Source: Takakia lepidozioides (lineage: Eukaryota; Streptophyta; Takakiopsida; Takakiales; Takakiaceae). From it: a DNA stretch of 24,626 bases. The notes beneath the pieces are model-generated. The model searched no databases, had not been told where the DNA came from, and saw only the letters and a program-made list of their open reading frames with translations. This document shows, in pieces, positions 8,831 through 19,980 of the stretch (its first letter is position 1; every line of letters starts with the position of its first letter). The stretch spans positions 1 to 24,626 of the forward strand of contig JAKLZA010000242.1 in assembly GCA_030704615.1 (NCBI GenBank). The letters run 5' to 3'. Made by a program: the position numbers and the translations under genes.

Positions 8831-11239
8831 CTAAGAAAATTGATTATAGGCCTTTGAGATGAATGGAAAAGACAGTTTCTATGCCAATTACAGTTCTTCT
8901 TTCGTCTTGAATTGCATTCCTCACCAATCTGGAGCTGCTTTCTTTGGGAACAGGAGAGGACGATTGCGATGTAGACAGCGTGCATAGTGACATGAGCGCG
9001 GAAGTATCGCAGAAGTTGCTGCTCTTCTCAGGGAACGATTACCACTAACGATTACGTTAGCCTTATGTATCTTAGATCCCCCTATTTGATGACTTGTATT
9101 CTGCAGCAACATTGGGTAAATGCTATGTCAGGTATGCCATGCCTTGTGTTTGTGTGGGGAGATTGTCAAAGAGAGGGGGTATGCAAAAAAAAAAAAAAGG
9201 CCCAGTCCTAAAGATTATTGCCAATTTATGTTCTCTTTGTTTATGGTTGTACCCAATTACACACCCTGTCACCTAAATGAGATTGAAGAGTCATGTTACA
9301 AGCTAGCGGCTGCATTGGTGTCTAACTCTGCAAGGGCATAAGATATAAGGCCTTACCACTGGGGTGGGTTCAGGATTGCTTACTCTATCCATCTGCATTT
9401 GCTGCCAACATGGTGGTGATTGCCAGTGTGGCTCCCAACCTGGTGCAAGGGCAGGAGAGTGTGATGGCCATATTTCAGACTCTATAACACGTCAATCATA
9501 GATCAGGTGCGTATTGCACAAAAGGAAAGCAATTCTGAAGTGTATGTTTACAAGCACAATGATATGGCCCACCTGCACTTGATGTTGTAAGTCTACCCTT
9601 CTTCTCGGCACAATGTTTATGCTTGCTTGTCTCTGGTTTGCATCAGTCAGAAGTCTGACCTACTTTTTAATATTAAGAAACATATACTGGGGCATGGATT
9701 ATGTTGTCTGTCTTATGATACACAAACAAAGTGAGTAATTTTGTGGTGTTGTTAAAAGACAGGTCCAACTGCTGCAAGCAGGAGCGTAAGGTGGTGGTCA
9801 CAGACAGGTGTGTTGCAAGGCTCTCTCTCTTTCCCTTTCTCTTTACCTCTTGCTCACTTCCTTGTTCTGCTACCAGTTGTGTCATTGAGGCCTGGTATTA
9901 TGTGATTCACACAGACAATAGCATTGCGGTAGCCACAAGTTCGTAAGCTGGGCCTACCATCATTATCAGAGCTGGCCAAACTACGAAGTCCTCCCCAGAC
10001 AAGGCCCTTGGAAAGGGAGGCTGTTGAAATGATGGGTCCGGAGGCCCTCCTTGTGGTATGTGAGGGATTTGCTATTCTATCAACTATCAGCCATCAGTCA
10101 TCAGCCATCAGTGTGACGTGGATGCGGAATCGGCGGCCACGTGGCAATATAATATTTTTTCTTGGGCTGCCCGTAATTGTATGCTTGGATTTGCGAGAAA
10201 CAATAATGAAAAATGACATGGGATTGTACTGACACACCACCTTTGGCTGCCGAAGGTGGAGGCTGAGCGGGAGAACATAAAGATAAAAATGAAATAAATG
10301 AATGTCGAAGGAAAAAAAAAAAAAAAAACACAACAACAACAACAACAACATGAGATATGGACTTCTAACGTTGAAGAATTCTGCACAAACGTGGAAGAAT
10401 TCTACATGTTTTTTAGCCATTTAATCTCTAGCTTGGATTATCGTATCCTACGGAAATATCCAGGGATGCCGGTGAAAAATATATATATTTGTTGGACCTA
10501 AGTTGAACAAAGGTGGCTCTTCTGTCCTTGTATAAGACACTTTTCGCTTTTTGGAATGTGATCAATTTCAAACTCTAATTGTTTTTTTTCGGGCAGGTTC
10601 GTTGGGCAGATTGAAATGTTCTTGTTCACCTTTGTTGACCTTCGTCACTGATGGAATTGCGTTGGTAACTGACAGAATAGGAGCTCTCTGGTATGTGATA
10701 GAGCCCCTCAGAAGTAAAGACGAGAAGGGCCAAAGTGAAAAGAGAAATTTGAAATTTGAAGAAGTATGCATACTGGCAGGTGTGGTTCCTTTTAGAGTAG
10801 GGCTGGTAAACTCTATGACACCTCTTATTTTGACAGTAAAGGGAGGTAGGCTCAGACATTCGGCAAGCATTGAATAGTTGACTGGTCTTGTGCTGTATTT
10901 TAAGCTTACCGTCCTATTGCATGTATTTGAGTTTAGATCAAAAATAGCATTTGCTGGAGACAAATCTCCATCCCTCAATTGGAACAAGAGGAGGTGTTTA
11001 GATTTTCTTGCATTTCACCTTTGAAGTGATTTTCTTCATTGTTATCGCTACAGCTCACTATATTGTGCTTAAGTCGACAGCAAGCAGGGGGGCTGCTATT
11101 TCATGAGCGGCATGAGCATGAGCGGAAAAAAAAAAAGCATGAGCAGACCATTGTGAGTCCACGGAAATAGGGTTAGGAGGCACGGAAATAGGGTCATGTG
11201 AAGTTGGAATGTGGCACCAGTGGACTTGAAATGCAACAT
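8831..11239. other. Intergenic stretch with no supportable gene
   Basis: About 2.4 kb between the convergent transposase and methyltransferase-like genes. Short open frames occur, the longest plausible one being 10551-10877 (+), which lacks an ATG and any motif I recognise. Present are A-runs at 9185-9198 and 10312-10328, CATCAG-like repeats around 10084-10112, and a small direct repeat of GGCACGGAAATAGGGT-like text near 11160-11195. If the two flanking genes belong to one transposon, this is its spacer. I saw no terminal inverted repeat by eye. Confidence 0.5.
10312..10350 (+). repeat. A17 run followed by (CAA)n
   Basis: Seventeen A residues (10312-10328), then CACA and about seven CAA units. 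An A-run passing into a simple repeat is the usual tail of a retroposed sequence (SINE, LINE or processed transcript), but no body is recognisable upstream. Slippage growth alone could also make it. Confidence 0.7.
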
Positions 11240-11245
11240 TTTATT
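11240..11245 (-). terminator. Polyadenylation signal of the methyltransferase-like gene
   Basis: AATAAA on the minus strand (TTTATT on plus), 64 bp after the stop codon at 11309-11311. This is an ordinary distance for a 3' untranslated region and supports the gene model. Confidence 0.55.
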
Positions 11246-11308
11246 GCAAATTTTGTGGCAAGCCACGTCTATACAAGTGTGTTCTAACTGTCATAGCCGG
11301 AATGGGCA

Positions 11309-14300
11309 CTACTTTCCTACACCCTCCGAGGAGCTTGCCCCACCTTCTTCCTCATCCCCCTCATCCCCCTCATCCTCCGAGCTCTGTGATGCATCAGTTC
11401 CACTATGCCTCTCAAAAATCCCGTCCTCTCCTTGGGGGACTGTCCACCTCACCTCCTGGGAATCTTCTGCGTCTTCTCCCCCACTTTCCTCAGCAAAATC
11501 CAAGACAAATCTACGAGCCCGACGGGCTCTAATAGCTGCTGCCTCCTCCCTCATCTTCATTTTCTTGAGGCTTGCCTCGTCTAAAATCTGCTGTACACGA
11601 CTAGGTTCGGAACACCTCCTAATGGACACCGAAGCAAGCCGGGCAGCATAAGTAGGAAGGATGTACTCCCTTTCTGGACTAGGCATGAAATCCCCCCTGG
11701 CAAAAAAATGCACGTTCCTCCTGCCCATGAACTCCGGTGTAGACGTCCCTCCGGCAGTACTTGGCATCCTACAGTAAGAACAAATCCACTTCAAGAATGT
11801 CAATACCAGCACAACCAGAAAGGGTTTTCAATGAAATAAGAGAGCGGAGGGAGGTGCCTCACGAAATCTGGAGGCAACTTACAATGCCACCACTCACTCG
11901 TAAACCGGGGGCTCCTCGGCCTCGATCCCAACTTCCTCCCCCTGCTCCTTCTCGGATTTTTCCTCATCCTCCGAGGATGCCTCTTCCTCTTTCGGCAGAC
12001 GTTCAGCCGCTGCAAGTTCCGAGTTGTGGAGGGCAGTATCTGGCTCGAAGGCGAACACATGCCTGTCGGACAACGTCCCTGCCCACATTGAAGCACCTGA
12101 GGAACAAAGCGGGCGGTTAATAGCTTGCGGCATGCAATTGCAATCGGGCCAGGGGACAAACTGAGCACGTGAAGGCTTACCCGTGCCGCATGTGAGGTCC
12201 AGAATCCGCCCTTGGACATCCGAGCACGTCTCCATGAGGGTTTGGATGAAAGCAGGGCTCCGGGTCCGGCTGTACCGCCACGGTTTGCCTGTCTTTGTGT
12301 CCTTCGGCATACTGGAGTGGGGCACATAGTTGTAGAGGACATCGTAGGTTACAGGGTCCACAGCGGCATCAACAAGATGACCGTCGTTGCAGAATTTGAA
12401 CGTAGACTCTCTCTTCACAAAGCAATATGCCTCAAACACCAATGTCTGCACATCCAACAAAGAAGGGATCAACTCCAGGGTCTACTTAACATACACCACA
12501 ATATGAAGTGAATGCAATAGATTGATAACTTACACTTTGGCCCTCTGTTTGCAACCCCTGTGTACTGATGCAGAACCATTTTATGAGGAGGACCGGGGTG
12601 ACACTTTTTGGTGTCCACCTTGCCACCGCATTCTCTGTGGTCTTCCCTCTCGTGGCAAGGACAACCACACATCCACCGTCATCCAGAAGCATCCCCGCCA
12701 GCCCAAACCCGGCTTTCCAGTAGTCCTCAGTAAACCTGTTCCAGGTGGGCACACCATCCAGGCCCTCCAGCAGCTCCCCATCTGGAATGTCGAGGAGAAT
12801 CATGTCGCAAGCTCTCTCCACCTCAACCCCCCCCCGAGTGCTCTTGCAATCCGTGCTCACAGCCGTGAAGAGTTCCATCATGGCTTCAAAACCAGGGGTG
12901 TCTTTAGGCTCTGTACCGCCAGCCCTCTTCTTGGCTTTCCCCTTCTGCTCCGCCAGAGACTTGCTGTGTGCCACCTTCTTTGCCCTGGCAGCGAGAGCGT
13001 CAAGGAAGCTCTCATTGACGCATTGGATGATGGTTGGAGGTTCTAGCTTTGGCCTGTGCGTAAACGTCACCGCCGAATACCGTCGTGTAGGCTCACCCTC
13101 AAATGCCAACTTCTTGGCAGAGCCAGTCCCACTCCGAACTGACTTGGGAACCCGGACGACCGGTGACTGGGTAGGAGCAACAGCAGTCGCATGACCTTGA
13201 ACAAAGTCGTCGTCCGAGTCACTCTCTTGGGTCCCCTCCTGCGCCTCCTCCGATGCCCCGATGGTTTTCTTCTTTTTGGGTGTTACTGCACTCACCTGTT
13301 TCCTTGTCCTTTTCCTTTGGCCTTTACTCTTCTCATGCAATTTCTCATGAATTCCTGCCTGAGCAAGCTCTGCCGCTTTCCTGGAGTTCGCAAGCGCTTT
13401 TGCCTCTTTTGCACCCAACGGAGGCAACGGAGCCCGGTTTCGTCGGAATTCAGCATCCAGCTTCAATTGAAACTCGGATGGGTCGAGCGAGCCGGACGGA
13501 AGGTCCACATACCAAGGGCAATCACGCAAATGTTCCAGATGCGACTCCTTCACAATATCGTCAGTGTACATGGAGTCAGCCCCAGGGTTCCTCCATGCCA
13601 GGAAGAATGGTGGCTCGAAAGACAGATGACCTTTCTCCAAAAGGGAGAACTTGCAGTACCTGCATTCATGAAAAACACAATGAGGTCCCTGAAATGCATA
13701 TTCGGCACCATTTTCCCAGGTTGGGGCGGATGTGAGTGGGCCTAGAAATGGAAAAATGGCACCGAATTTCGGTTTTCGGTGACTGCCACCTAGGGACTTA
13801 GCCATCTTGGGAGCCCTGAACTGGAAATTCGGCGCCATTTTTCCCGGTTTGGCCCGAAGATGGCTAAGTCCCAGAACCGCAATAGGGCCTAGAACTGGAA
13901 AAATGGCGCCGAATTTCCAGTTCAGGGCCAGCCACCCTAGGGACTTAGCCCGAAAATGGCTAAGTCTTTGAACGGCAATAGGGCCTAGAACTGGAAAAAT
14001 GGCGAAGAATTTCCAGTTCAGGGCCAGCCACCCTAGGGACTTAGCCCGAAAATGGCTACGTCCCTGAACGGCAATAGGGCCTAGAACTGGAAAATGGCGC
14101 CGAATTTCCACTTCAGGGCCAGCCACCCTAGGGACTTAGCCTGAAAATGGCTAAGTCCCTGAACGGCAATAGGGCCCGGAACTGGAAAATGGCGCCGAAT
14201 TTCCAGTTCAGGGCCAGCCAGTCTAGGGACTTAGCCCGAAAATGGCTAAGTCCCTAAACGGCAATAGGGCCTAGAACTGGAAAATGGCGCCGAATTTCCA

Positions 14301-14923
14301 GTTCCGGGCCAGCCAGTCTAGGGACTTAGCCCGAAAATGGCCAAGTCCCTGAACGGCAATAGGGCCTAGAACTGGAAAATGGCGCCGAATTTCCAGTTCA
14401 GGGCCAGCCAGTCTAGGGACTTAGCCATTTTCGGAGCCCTGACTGGAAATTCGGCGCCTTTTCCCTAACACCACATGAGGCCTCTAACATCCTGAAATGC
14501 AAGGACTTGAAATAAAGGCAGCGCGTATGTACCTGTACAGAAGGCGCATTGCTGCTTTGTCCGCGTTCGGCTGGTCGGTGAACTCGTGGCTCCGGCGAGC
14601 ATCTGCTATCTCCCGAAAGAATAGGTTGGTTTTGTAGAGCAGAAAGTACCTCGTCACATAATCGCGTAGGCTCTCTGCTGCAAAAGATATCTCCATCTTG
14701 AACTGATGTGCTTGTGTGTCCAACTGCTCTTGCGCATTCGTCGTCACCTGTGGAGATTCTCCATCAGATCGCTTTCCTGAAAAAATACAATGAATCCACC
14801 CCCTACTAGAGTAGAAGCCCCAAACGAAGCGTGGGGAAGTACCTGAAACCACCATGTCATGCGGTTCATCCACATGTTGAATGTGGGGTCAGAGAGTTTG
14901 TCCGGTTTGGGGAAGCTCCACAT
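11309..14923 (-). CDS. N4/N6-type DNA methyltransferase-like protein, six exons
   Basis: Exons on the minus strand: 14923-14843 (start uncertain), 14747-14533, 13659-12534, 12445-12181, 12096-11898, 11768-11309. All junctions are GT-AG and every phase matches, giving about 781 residues. The order resembles beta-class amino-methyltransferases, in which the target-binding half comes first: a motif IV-like MILLDIPDG (D389), a GGCVVVLATRG strand, then SPAFIQTLMET and the S-adenosylmethionine site ILDLTCGTG (D557-G563, split by an intron after the first base of the last Gly), and a motif II-like HVFAFEPD. The catalytic DPPY is DIPDG, so activity on N6-adenine or N4-cytosine is doubtful. Before the domain lies a basic, nuclear-signal-like RKRTRK...KKKK segment; the C-terminus is very Glu/Asp/Ser-rich. 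The ATG at 14921-14923 is only the first in frame; the frame stays open about 45 bp further, and element 2 starts at 14978. A different first intron (acceptor at 14777) is possible. Product fit is inferred from motif order, not a search. Confidence 0.68.
13790..14466. repeat. 95-bp tandem array with paired hairpins, inside an intron
   Basis: TAGGGACTTA recurs at 13938, 14034, 14129, 14224, 14319 and 14414, giving periods of 96, 95, 95, 95 and 95; an outlying copy is at 13791. Each unit holds two inverted repeats: GGGACTTAGCC/GGCTAAGTCCC (11-bp stem, 7-base loop) and GAACTGGAAA/TTTCCAGTTC (10-bp stem, 11-base loop containing the palindrome GGCGCC). The array is bounded on both sides by a half unit in the inverse orientation (GGAGCCCTGAACTGGAAATTC near 13810, GGAGCCCTGACTGGAAATTC near 14434). 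It lies wholly in the 873-bp intron 14532-13660 of the methyltransferase-like gene. A satellite-like expansion of a foldback element is the likeliest origin. Confidence 0.92.
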
Positions 14924-14977
14924 GTCCCTGGTACTTTGGGAACCATTCCAGATTTGGAGTCACCGGGTCTGTCCAAC

Positions 14978-16056
14978 TGTAGTGTGAATGCAGGGGAGTG
15001 AACATTACATATGTTTACCATTACGACCTGCATCACTATGACGGGAGTGCCCGTCATCCCAACTGCAGAAAGGATGTATCCCTTCATGTAGGTAATTTCA
15101 TGAGCGCACTGAGCTTATGCTTTGCCAGGAGAAAATGGCTAAGTCATGACGGTACACATTTTCATCCATGCGATGAACGTTTTCATCACTGGTTCTTGAC
15201 CTAAAAGATCGCGGGTTGAGAAAAACGAAGAGGAAGATGACGGATGGCTCGTAGCGGCTGTTGCAAGCAGTGGTGTCGGCAGGGCAGCCTGTGTTAGGAG
15301 GTTGTACCTGCGCGGTGGGATCTTGCTTGGCTTAGGAAGTGGCATTAAGACGCCTCTGCTTGGTATTCTGTGTAGAAAGAAGCGGTGCCGCCTCTCTCGT
15401 AGTGATGATCAATTCCAAGAGATAGAAGCATGTAAGGAAAGCGGCGCACCACCACTGCCGCCAGTGCCTTGAAGATGATAGTTATGGGCAGATGAGCAAG
15501 CAAGGAAAAGGCCAGCTGCTGAAAGCACAGGGAAGAGAGTCTGGGCACAATCAATGGGGGGAGGTAAAGCATGTGGAGTGCTGGCTGTATGGTATCTCAG
15601 GTTCTTTGTCATCAAGCTTCTAGCTGCTTTGTGTCTCCTTGTTATAGGACCAGGCCAATTCGTGAGGAAGAATTGCATAGCGTAATCTGGTTGTCAGGCC
15701 CCGGGATGGTCCAAGTGAAGAAGGGGAGCCATCATGGCGTCATAAGGTCTGGAATCAAGACAAAGAGTAAGGGTTGAAGTGGCTGCTGACGGGCGATGGC
15801 AAGGTGCCACCTTGACAGGCAGACCCGCCGCTTCACTAGTGGATAAAAACAGATAAGTCTATGAACAGTGGCCCTTTTTTGGTGAACTTAGAAATTGCTT
15901 TGGTAGATTTAGGACTGCCATCTTGGCAGAAGAGAAAAGGTGGAGACATGTGACAAGAAAAAGTTTTTGAAATGGGAATGGAGACTCTGGACTTCAGACC
16001 AGAACGTGGAAAGGATGGATGCACCTGATGTTGTGATGACAGTGAGAGAAATAAGT

Positions 16057-16124
<68 letters not shown>

Positions 16125-17207
16125 CATGTTCGTCACTGAATTCAGAATGGTCACTATTGTCTTCATTCTTGCATTCTGATTCAGTGTCATAAACCTGGAC
16201 ACCATGCTGCCGTGTGTAGTGATAACCTGGAACCAATGTAGATCTGGCTTGTTTGTTTGGAGAGATCAATGATGGTTAGCCGGAGCTGCAAAAAACATGG
16301 AAAGGATAAGGTGATTTCAGTATGGGATCAGGATCTGAACAACTGCGTTCCACAGTTGAAGGGAAAAGAGGGATGTTGGGGTATTTGAGTTGAAGTCTGA
16401 CAAAAGAGATGAGAGCTGTTTGAGCGATGGGTCATTGGAAAAGGGGACAAGAGAGAGAGAAAGAGAGAGAGACTGATGGATGGGATGGTTGTGTCTCGAG
16501 AGACCAAGGATGACTTCAAGGCTGGCTGCACTGGATGCCTAGCAGAGTGTGCATTTACATTACATGACAGATCTGCTGCTGTGAAATAGTGGGGAACCTG
16601 GGGACATAGACAGAGATAGAGAAACAGACAAAAGGGGAAAAGAAAGAGAGAGAGTGAAAAATGGGATTTGGGTAAGGAGAGAGCTGCAATTCAAAAGGGC
16701 TGTTGGGGGGTTGGCCAATTTGGGGAGATGAGATGAAGAAAACCTGAAACCTGAAGGAAACCAGTGCCCCTGCAGACCATGAAGATCTGAGCTGCCTCCT
16801 CCTAAATCTGTGTCACCACTACAAAAAGGGGATTTCCGACCTGTCACTGCTCAAGTGGGCTTCACATAAAGGATCGTGTTTACCGCTGCCATTGGGCTGA
16901 TTTGCATCACTGAACACATAGCACCAGCATAGCTGGTGCTGTACCTGCAGGTAGGGGATGTTGTGTAAAAGGAAGAACCAAGAGTGAACAACAAATTGAC
17001 TCCCCATCCATGTCTTCTCTTCCGCTGCGGCGTGGATGAGGATTGCTTGAACTCTGATCACGAAGGAGCTGAGGGAAACCCACAGCCAAGTGACGACAGT
17101 TGGACAGATTAGAAGAACGTTTCTTTCCTTTTGCTCCGCTTAGAATGGAGGGGAGCACAATTAGAATTATACAGAAGGGGATTCACGCCCCTTCTTTTCA
17201 CACTACA
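14978..17207 (+). repeat. 5' LTR of element 2 (2230 bp)
   Basis: The start is fixed by the point where this sequence and 23195 onward become identical (TGTAGTGTGAA). The end is inferred from the exact inverse TTCACACTACA at 17197-17207, giving TG...CA ends with a perfect 11-bp terminal inverted repeat. The first 300 bp or so are identical to the 3' LTR; further on, differences are mainly one-base indels. It contains a long GA tract and other GA-rich stretches up to 16660. No gene is seen in it; small frames recur in both LTRs only because the DNA does. Confidence 0.88.
16059..16124 (+). repeat. (GA)n microsatellite in 5' LTR
   Basis: A nearly pure GA tract with one AAAG interruption near its end. 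The matching tract in the 3' LTR (24282-24327) has the same interruption but is about 20 bp shorter. GA repeats can bind GAGA/BBR-type factors in plants, so a promoter role is possible; slippage is enough to explain the length difference. Confidence 0.95.
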
Positions 17208-17310
17208 CAACCACCCAGCATATTCGTAAGCGCCAAACACCACAAAAAGGAGTTGTTGCCACCACAATTTGGTTAAGAATGTATCACCTTTTCTGTTGCA
17301 TCCACACAGG
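17208..17310 (+). other. Leader between 5' LTR and gag
   Basis: Begins CAACCACCCAGCATATTCG directly after the LTR. It does not match the initiator-Met-tRNA primer site used by element 1, and I cannot assign it to another tRNA. The gag frame is open from a TTG at 17269, but the first ATG is at 17311, just after a CACACAG that could also be a splice acceptor. Confidence 0.5.
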
Positions 17311-19980
17311 ATGTGGCTAGACGATGGAGCTTCTCCAATGTCATCGTGGGCTTCAGGGCGCGAGAGTAGTGCTTCCCCACCTCCACCAGAAAGTCGGCAC
17401 CAAGGGCGGGATCAGCTATGGCCACGTACGTTACCAATGGACACCATTAAACAGGAGAGTAGACAAAGGGTTCAAACATACTTCGATAGGTTGAACCGGT
17501 TATTTATAAGAAGTGGGGCGTCTGATTTGGAACAGAGGCGTAGATTTGCAGCAGGTTTGAGACCAGAAATAGCAAGAGTAATGCTGGACAGGCGCTTCCT
17601 TGATGTAGAGGAAGCACTTGACACAGCCATTGAGATTGAAAGGGGCCTGGGAAAGTTAGGGGAAATACCTCTAGAGCCATTGGAAGGAGATGATACAGAT
17701 GAGTCAGTTGTGTTTGTTAACCCTCTGGACAGAAGACTTGATCAGCTGAACACTACCCTACAGAAGTACTTTGATAGGGGACCAGTCATAGGAGAAAGCT
17801 CGGGATCTAGAACACCACCTCGTGTTCGCCTTTGTAATGTTTGTCACAAAGAAGGTCACATAGCTGCATATTGTCCTGAAGGAAGAACCCCAGCTAAGTG
17901 TGACAAATGTCACCGGTTCGGGCATTCCACAGAAATGTGTGGTGTAAGATGCAACTTTTGCAAGCTACTCGGGCATACGAAGAGTGAGTGCAGTAGAAAT
18001 CTTGACCAAACTATGATGGGAACTCCGGGAACTAACTTTGTAGATGTGTTCTATGATGATGAGGATGATGTACTCGCAGAGATGACAGATCTGATGTCAC
18101 AAAATAGTATCAATGAAGTCAGACTTCCAAGGACACGCATACCTATCCAGAGTCCGATTGTTGAACCTACAGGGTCACCAGAAAGGAATAGTGAGAGCAG
18201 TGAACAGCCAAGCAAGACAAAGAGTGAAATCTACCCAAAGAACAATTTCAAGAATGCTATAGAAGGAGGTACGAAATCCAGAATCTTGAACCACTTCTAC
18301 AAAGGGAGAATATCGTTGTCGCCCATGGACCTGATCATGACTGTGCCCGGAGAGCTAGACAAATTGAAAGGGCTGGTCAAAGTGGTGGAAAGAGCAATGG
18401 TCCAACAAAGGGAGACAACTCACAGTGTAGAAGTTGTGAAGGATGTACCAAGGCCTTTGTACTCAGCACACGCTGAGCCCACGATCTCGTATGCTTATAC
18501 TGGTAAGGTAAAAGCGCTTCATGTAATGATTACAATGGGAGATTACCAAGTATTAGGCCAGATTAACACTGGTGCCATGCTTTCTGTAATATCAGCTAGT
18601 ACAGTCAGGGATCTTGGTTTGATGGGATCTGTCATTACTAGTAAGGATGTGAATTACAGAGTAGCCTCAGGTGCTCTTGAGACTGCAATGGGCAGACTTG
18701 AGGACATCAAGGTCAAAGTAGGAGAACTGACCAATCGTTTGTCCTTTATGGTGGTGAACACGGATACATATCACATGCTGCTGGGATTAGACTTTCTCAA
18801 AAAGTTTGGCGCTGTAGTGGACACCGAAGCTGAAACAATTTGCGTACGCTATGGGCCAGGAAAGGATTTTGCTCACTTCCCTTTGCACACCATCAATTAT
18901 AATGAGCCTGCAGTTACCAAAACAGCCTACCATAGAGGGGTCGAGAGTAGAATGAGATATGCAAGCAGTACGTCAGCAGGTAATGTCTTAACCCTGACGT
19001 CAGATGAACAGTACCTAGGCTTGTGGGAGAAGAAAAGAAAACCTGAGGAAGAATATGAGGACACGGAGGAAGCATCCTCAGGTTCTGACACCTCTAAATC
19101 TGATAAAGATGAGGAGATGGGAGGCTCTGAGGAGAGTAAGGAGGTAGAAACAGCACTGAGGGATGTTGAGGAAATAATAGACGATGTCAACCTAGGGGAG
19201 GACTTGTTCGAGGACCAAGGGATGTCTGAACTCCTCCAGGAAGAGACCCATAAGAGCATGGCTGCTGCCATAATACAAGAAGCTTACCAGAAAGCTTGGA
19301 ATGGTGAACTAGGGAACAACAACCTAGAAATAGAGGATGACTTCCATGATTGGAATCAGGTTGTCACACAAGAGGAAGGACAGAGAATGGCTAACTTTGT
19401 AAGCCAGGTGGAGGGAATGAATTGGGAACCCAGTCAAGAGGAAGAAATGGAGAGTCGTTGGAGAAGTCTGAAATCCAGACTGCACATCAACCCAGAACTG
19501 GCCCCAAAACATAGGATAGAGCTGGAGCAAGAGCTGAAAGCAAACCAGGAATGCTTTGCTCTTAGCAAGGTTGACTTGGGATACTGCAGAGAGGTGGAAC
19601 ACACAATTGACACACAAGGTTTTCCCCCTTGCAGAAGTCGTCCCAGCCGCCTATCAGAATGGGAGGAAGACGAGGTCCAAGGACAAATTGAGACTTTGAT
19701 CTCACAAGGCAAGATGAGAGAGAGTAGTTCAGAATGGTCGTGTCCAGTTACCCTTCCACCAAAAAAGGATGGATCCAAGCGGTTTTGTGGTGATTTTAGG
19801 CCAGTAAACCGTTTAACCAGAAGGGACTCTTACCCTATGCCATTAATTCAGGATGTTTTAAACCAGTTGGGGAAAGCCAAGTGTTTCTGCGCTGGATTTA
19901 CAATCTGGTTTTTGGCAGATCAAAATGGACGACCGAGACATAGGCAAAACAGCAGTGATCACAAAGAAGGGATTGTATGA
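17311..19980 (+). pseudogene. gag-pol: Gag, protease and start of RT (element 2)
   Basis: 889 codons from the first ATG. Numbering from the open-frame start at 17269: a Gag C-terminal-like helical segment about 62-126; three CCHC zinc knuckles (C189-C202, C211-C224, C228-C241); a protease-like fold at about 415-520 with INTGAMLSVIS and LLGLDFL; an acidic linker of about 580-700; then the start of reverse transcriptase (LPPKKDG, FCGDFRPVNRLTRRDSYPMP). The protease active-site Asp of the usual DTGA is Asn (N433), so the enzyme should be inactive unless this is a recent point mutation. After KAKCFCA the frame departs from the family near 19893, where about two bases appear missing; the rest of RT continues in another frame. 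The recognisable Gag portion is short, with most of the usual core absent. Three knuckles contrast with one in element 1. Confidence 0.85.

Noticed and set aside
10551-10877. 108-codon plus-strand frame and a 139-codon frame opposite it (10568-10987)
   Set aside because: The plus frame starts at TTG. Neither has a recognisable domain, a clear splice context or support from neighbours.
11211-13745. Plus-strand frames of 100-184 codons opposite the methyltransferase-like gene
   Set aside because: Their length mirrors the GC-rich coding exons on the minus strand, and they ignore the splice sites that give an in-phase minus-strand gene.
13662-14126. N-terminal 150 or so residues of an open frame read through the 95-bp array
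   Set aside because: They are repeat-encoded and stay open only because early periods keep phase. A clean splice acceptor at 13660-13661 joins exon 13659-12534 to the upstream exon ending at 14533 in frame, so this part is intron.
13790-14466. CRISPR-like regular array
   Set aside because: Units are contiguous 95-bp repeats without unique spacers, inside an intron of a eukaryotic gene.
14777-14873. Alternative first-exon frame (VDEPHDMVVSG) with a 66-bp intron
   Set aside because: It also splices in frame, but a stop codon lies a few codons upstream and it has no ATG near its start. The phase-0 reading with the 95-bp intron gives a longer, more protein-like exon. Not excluded.
15909-16269. 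Open frames rich in Ser-Leu or Arg-Glu repeats
   Set aside because: They are translations of the GA microsatellite in the LTR, repeated at 24133-24502.
17208-17280. Primer binding site for element 2
   Set aside because: TTTGGTTAAG at 17268-17277 faintly recalls a TGG start but is 60 bp from the LTR end and matches no tRNA end that I can state with confidence.
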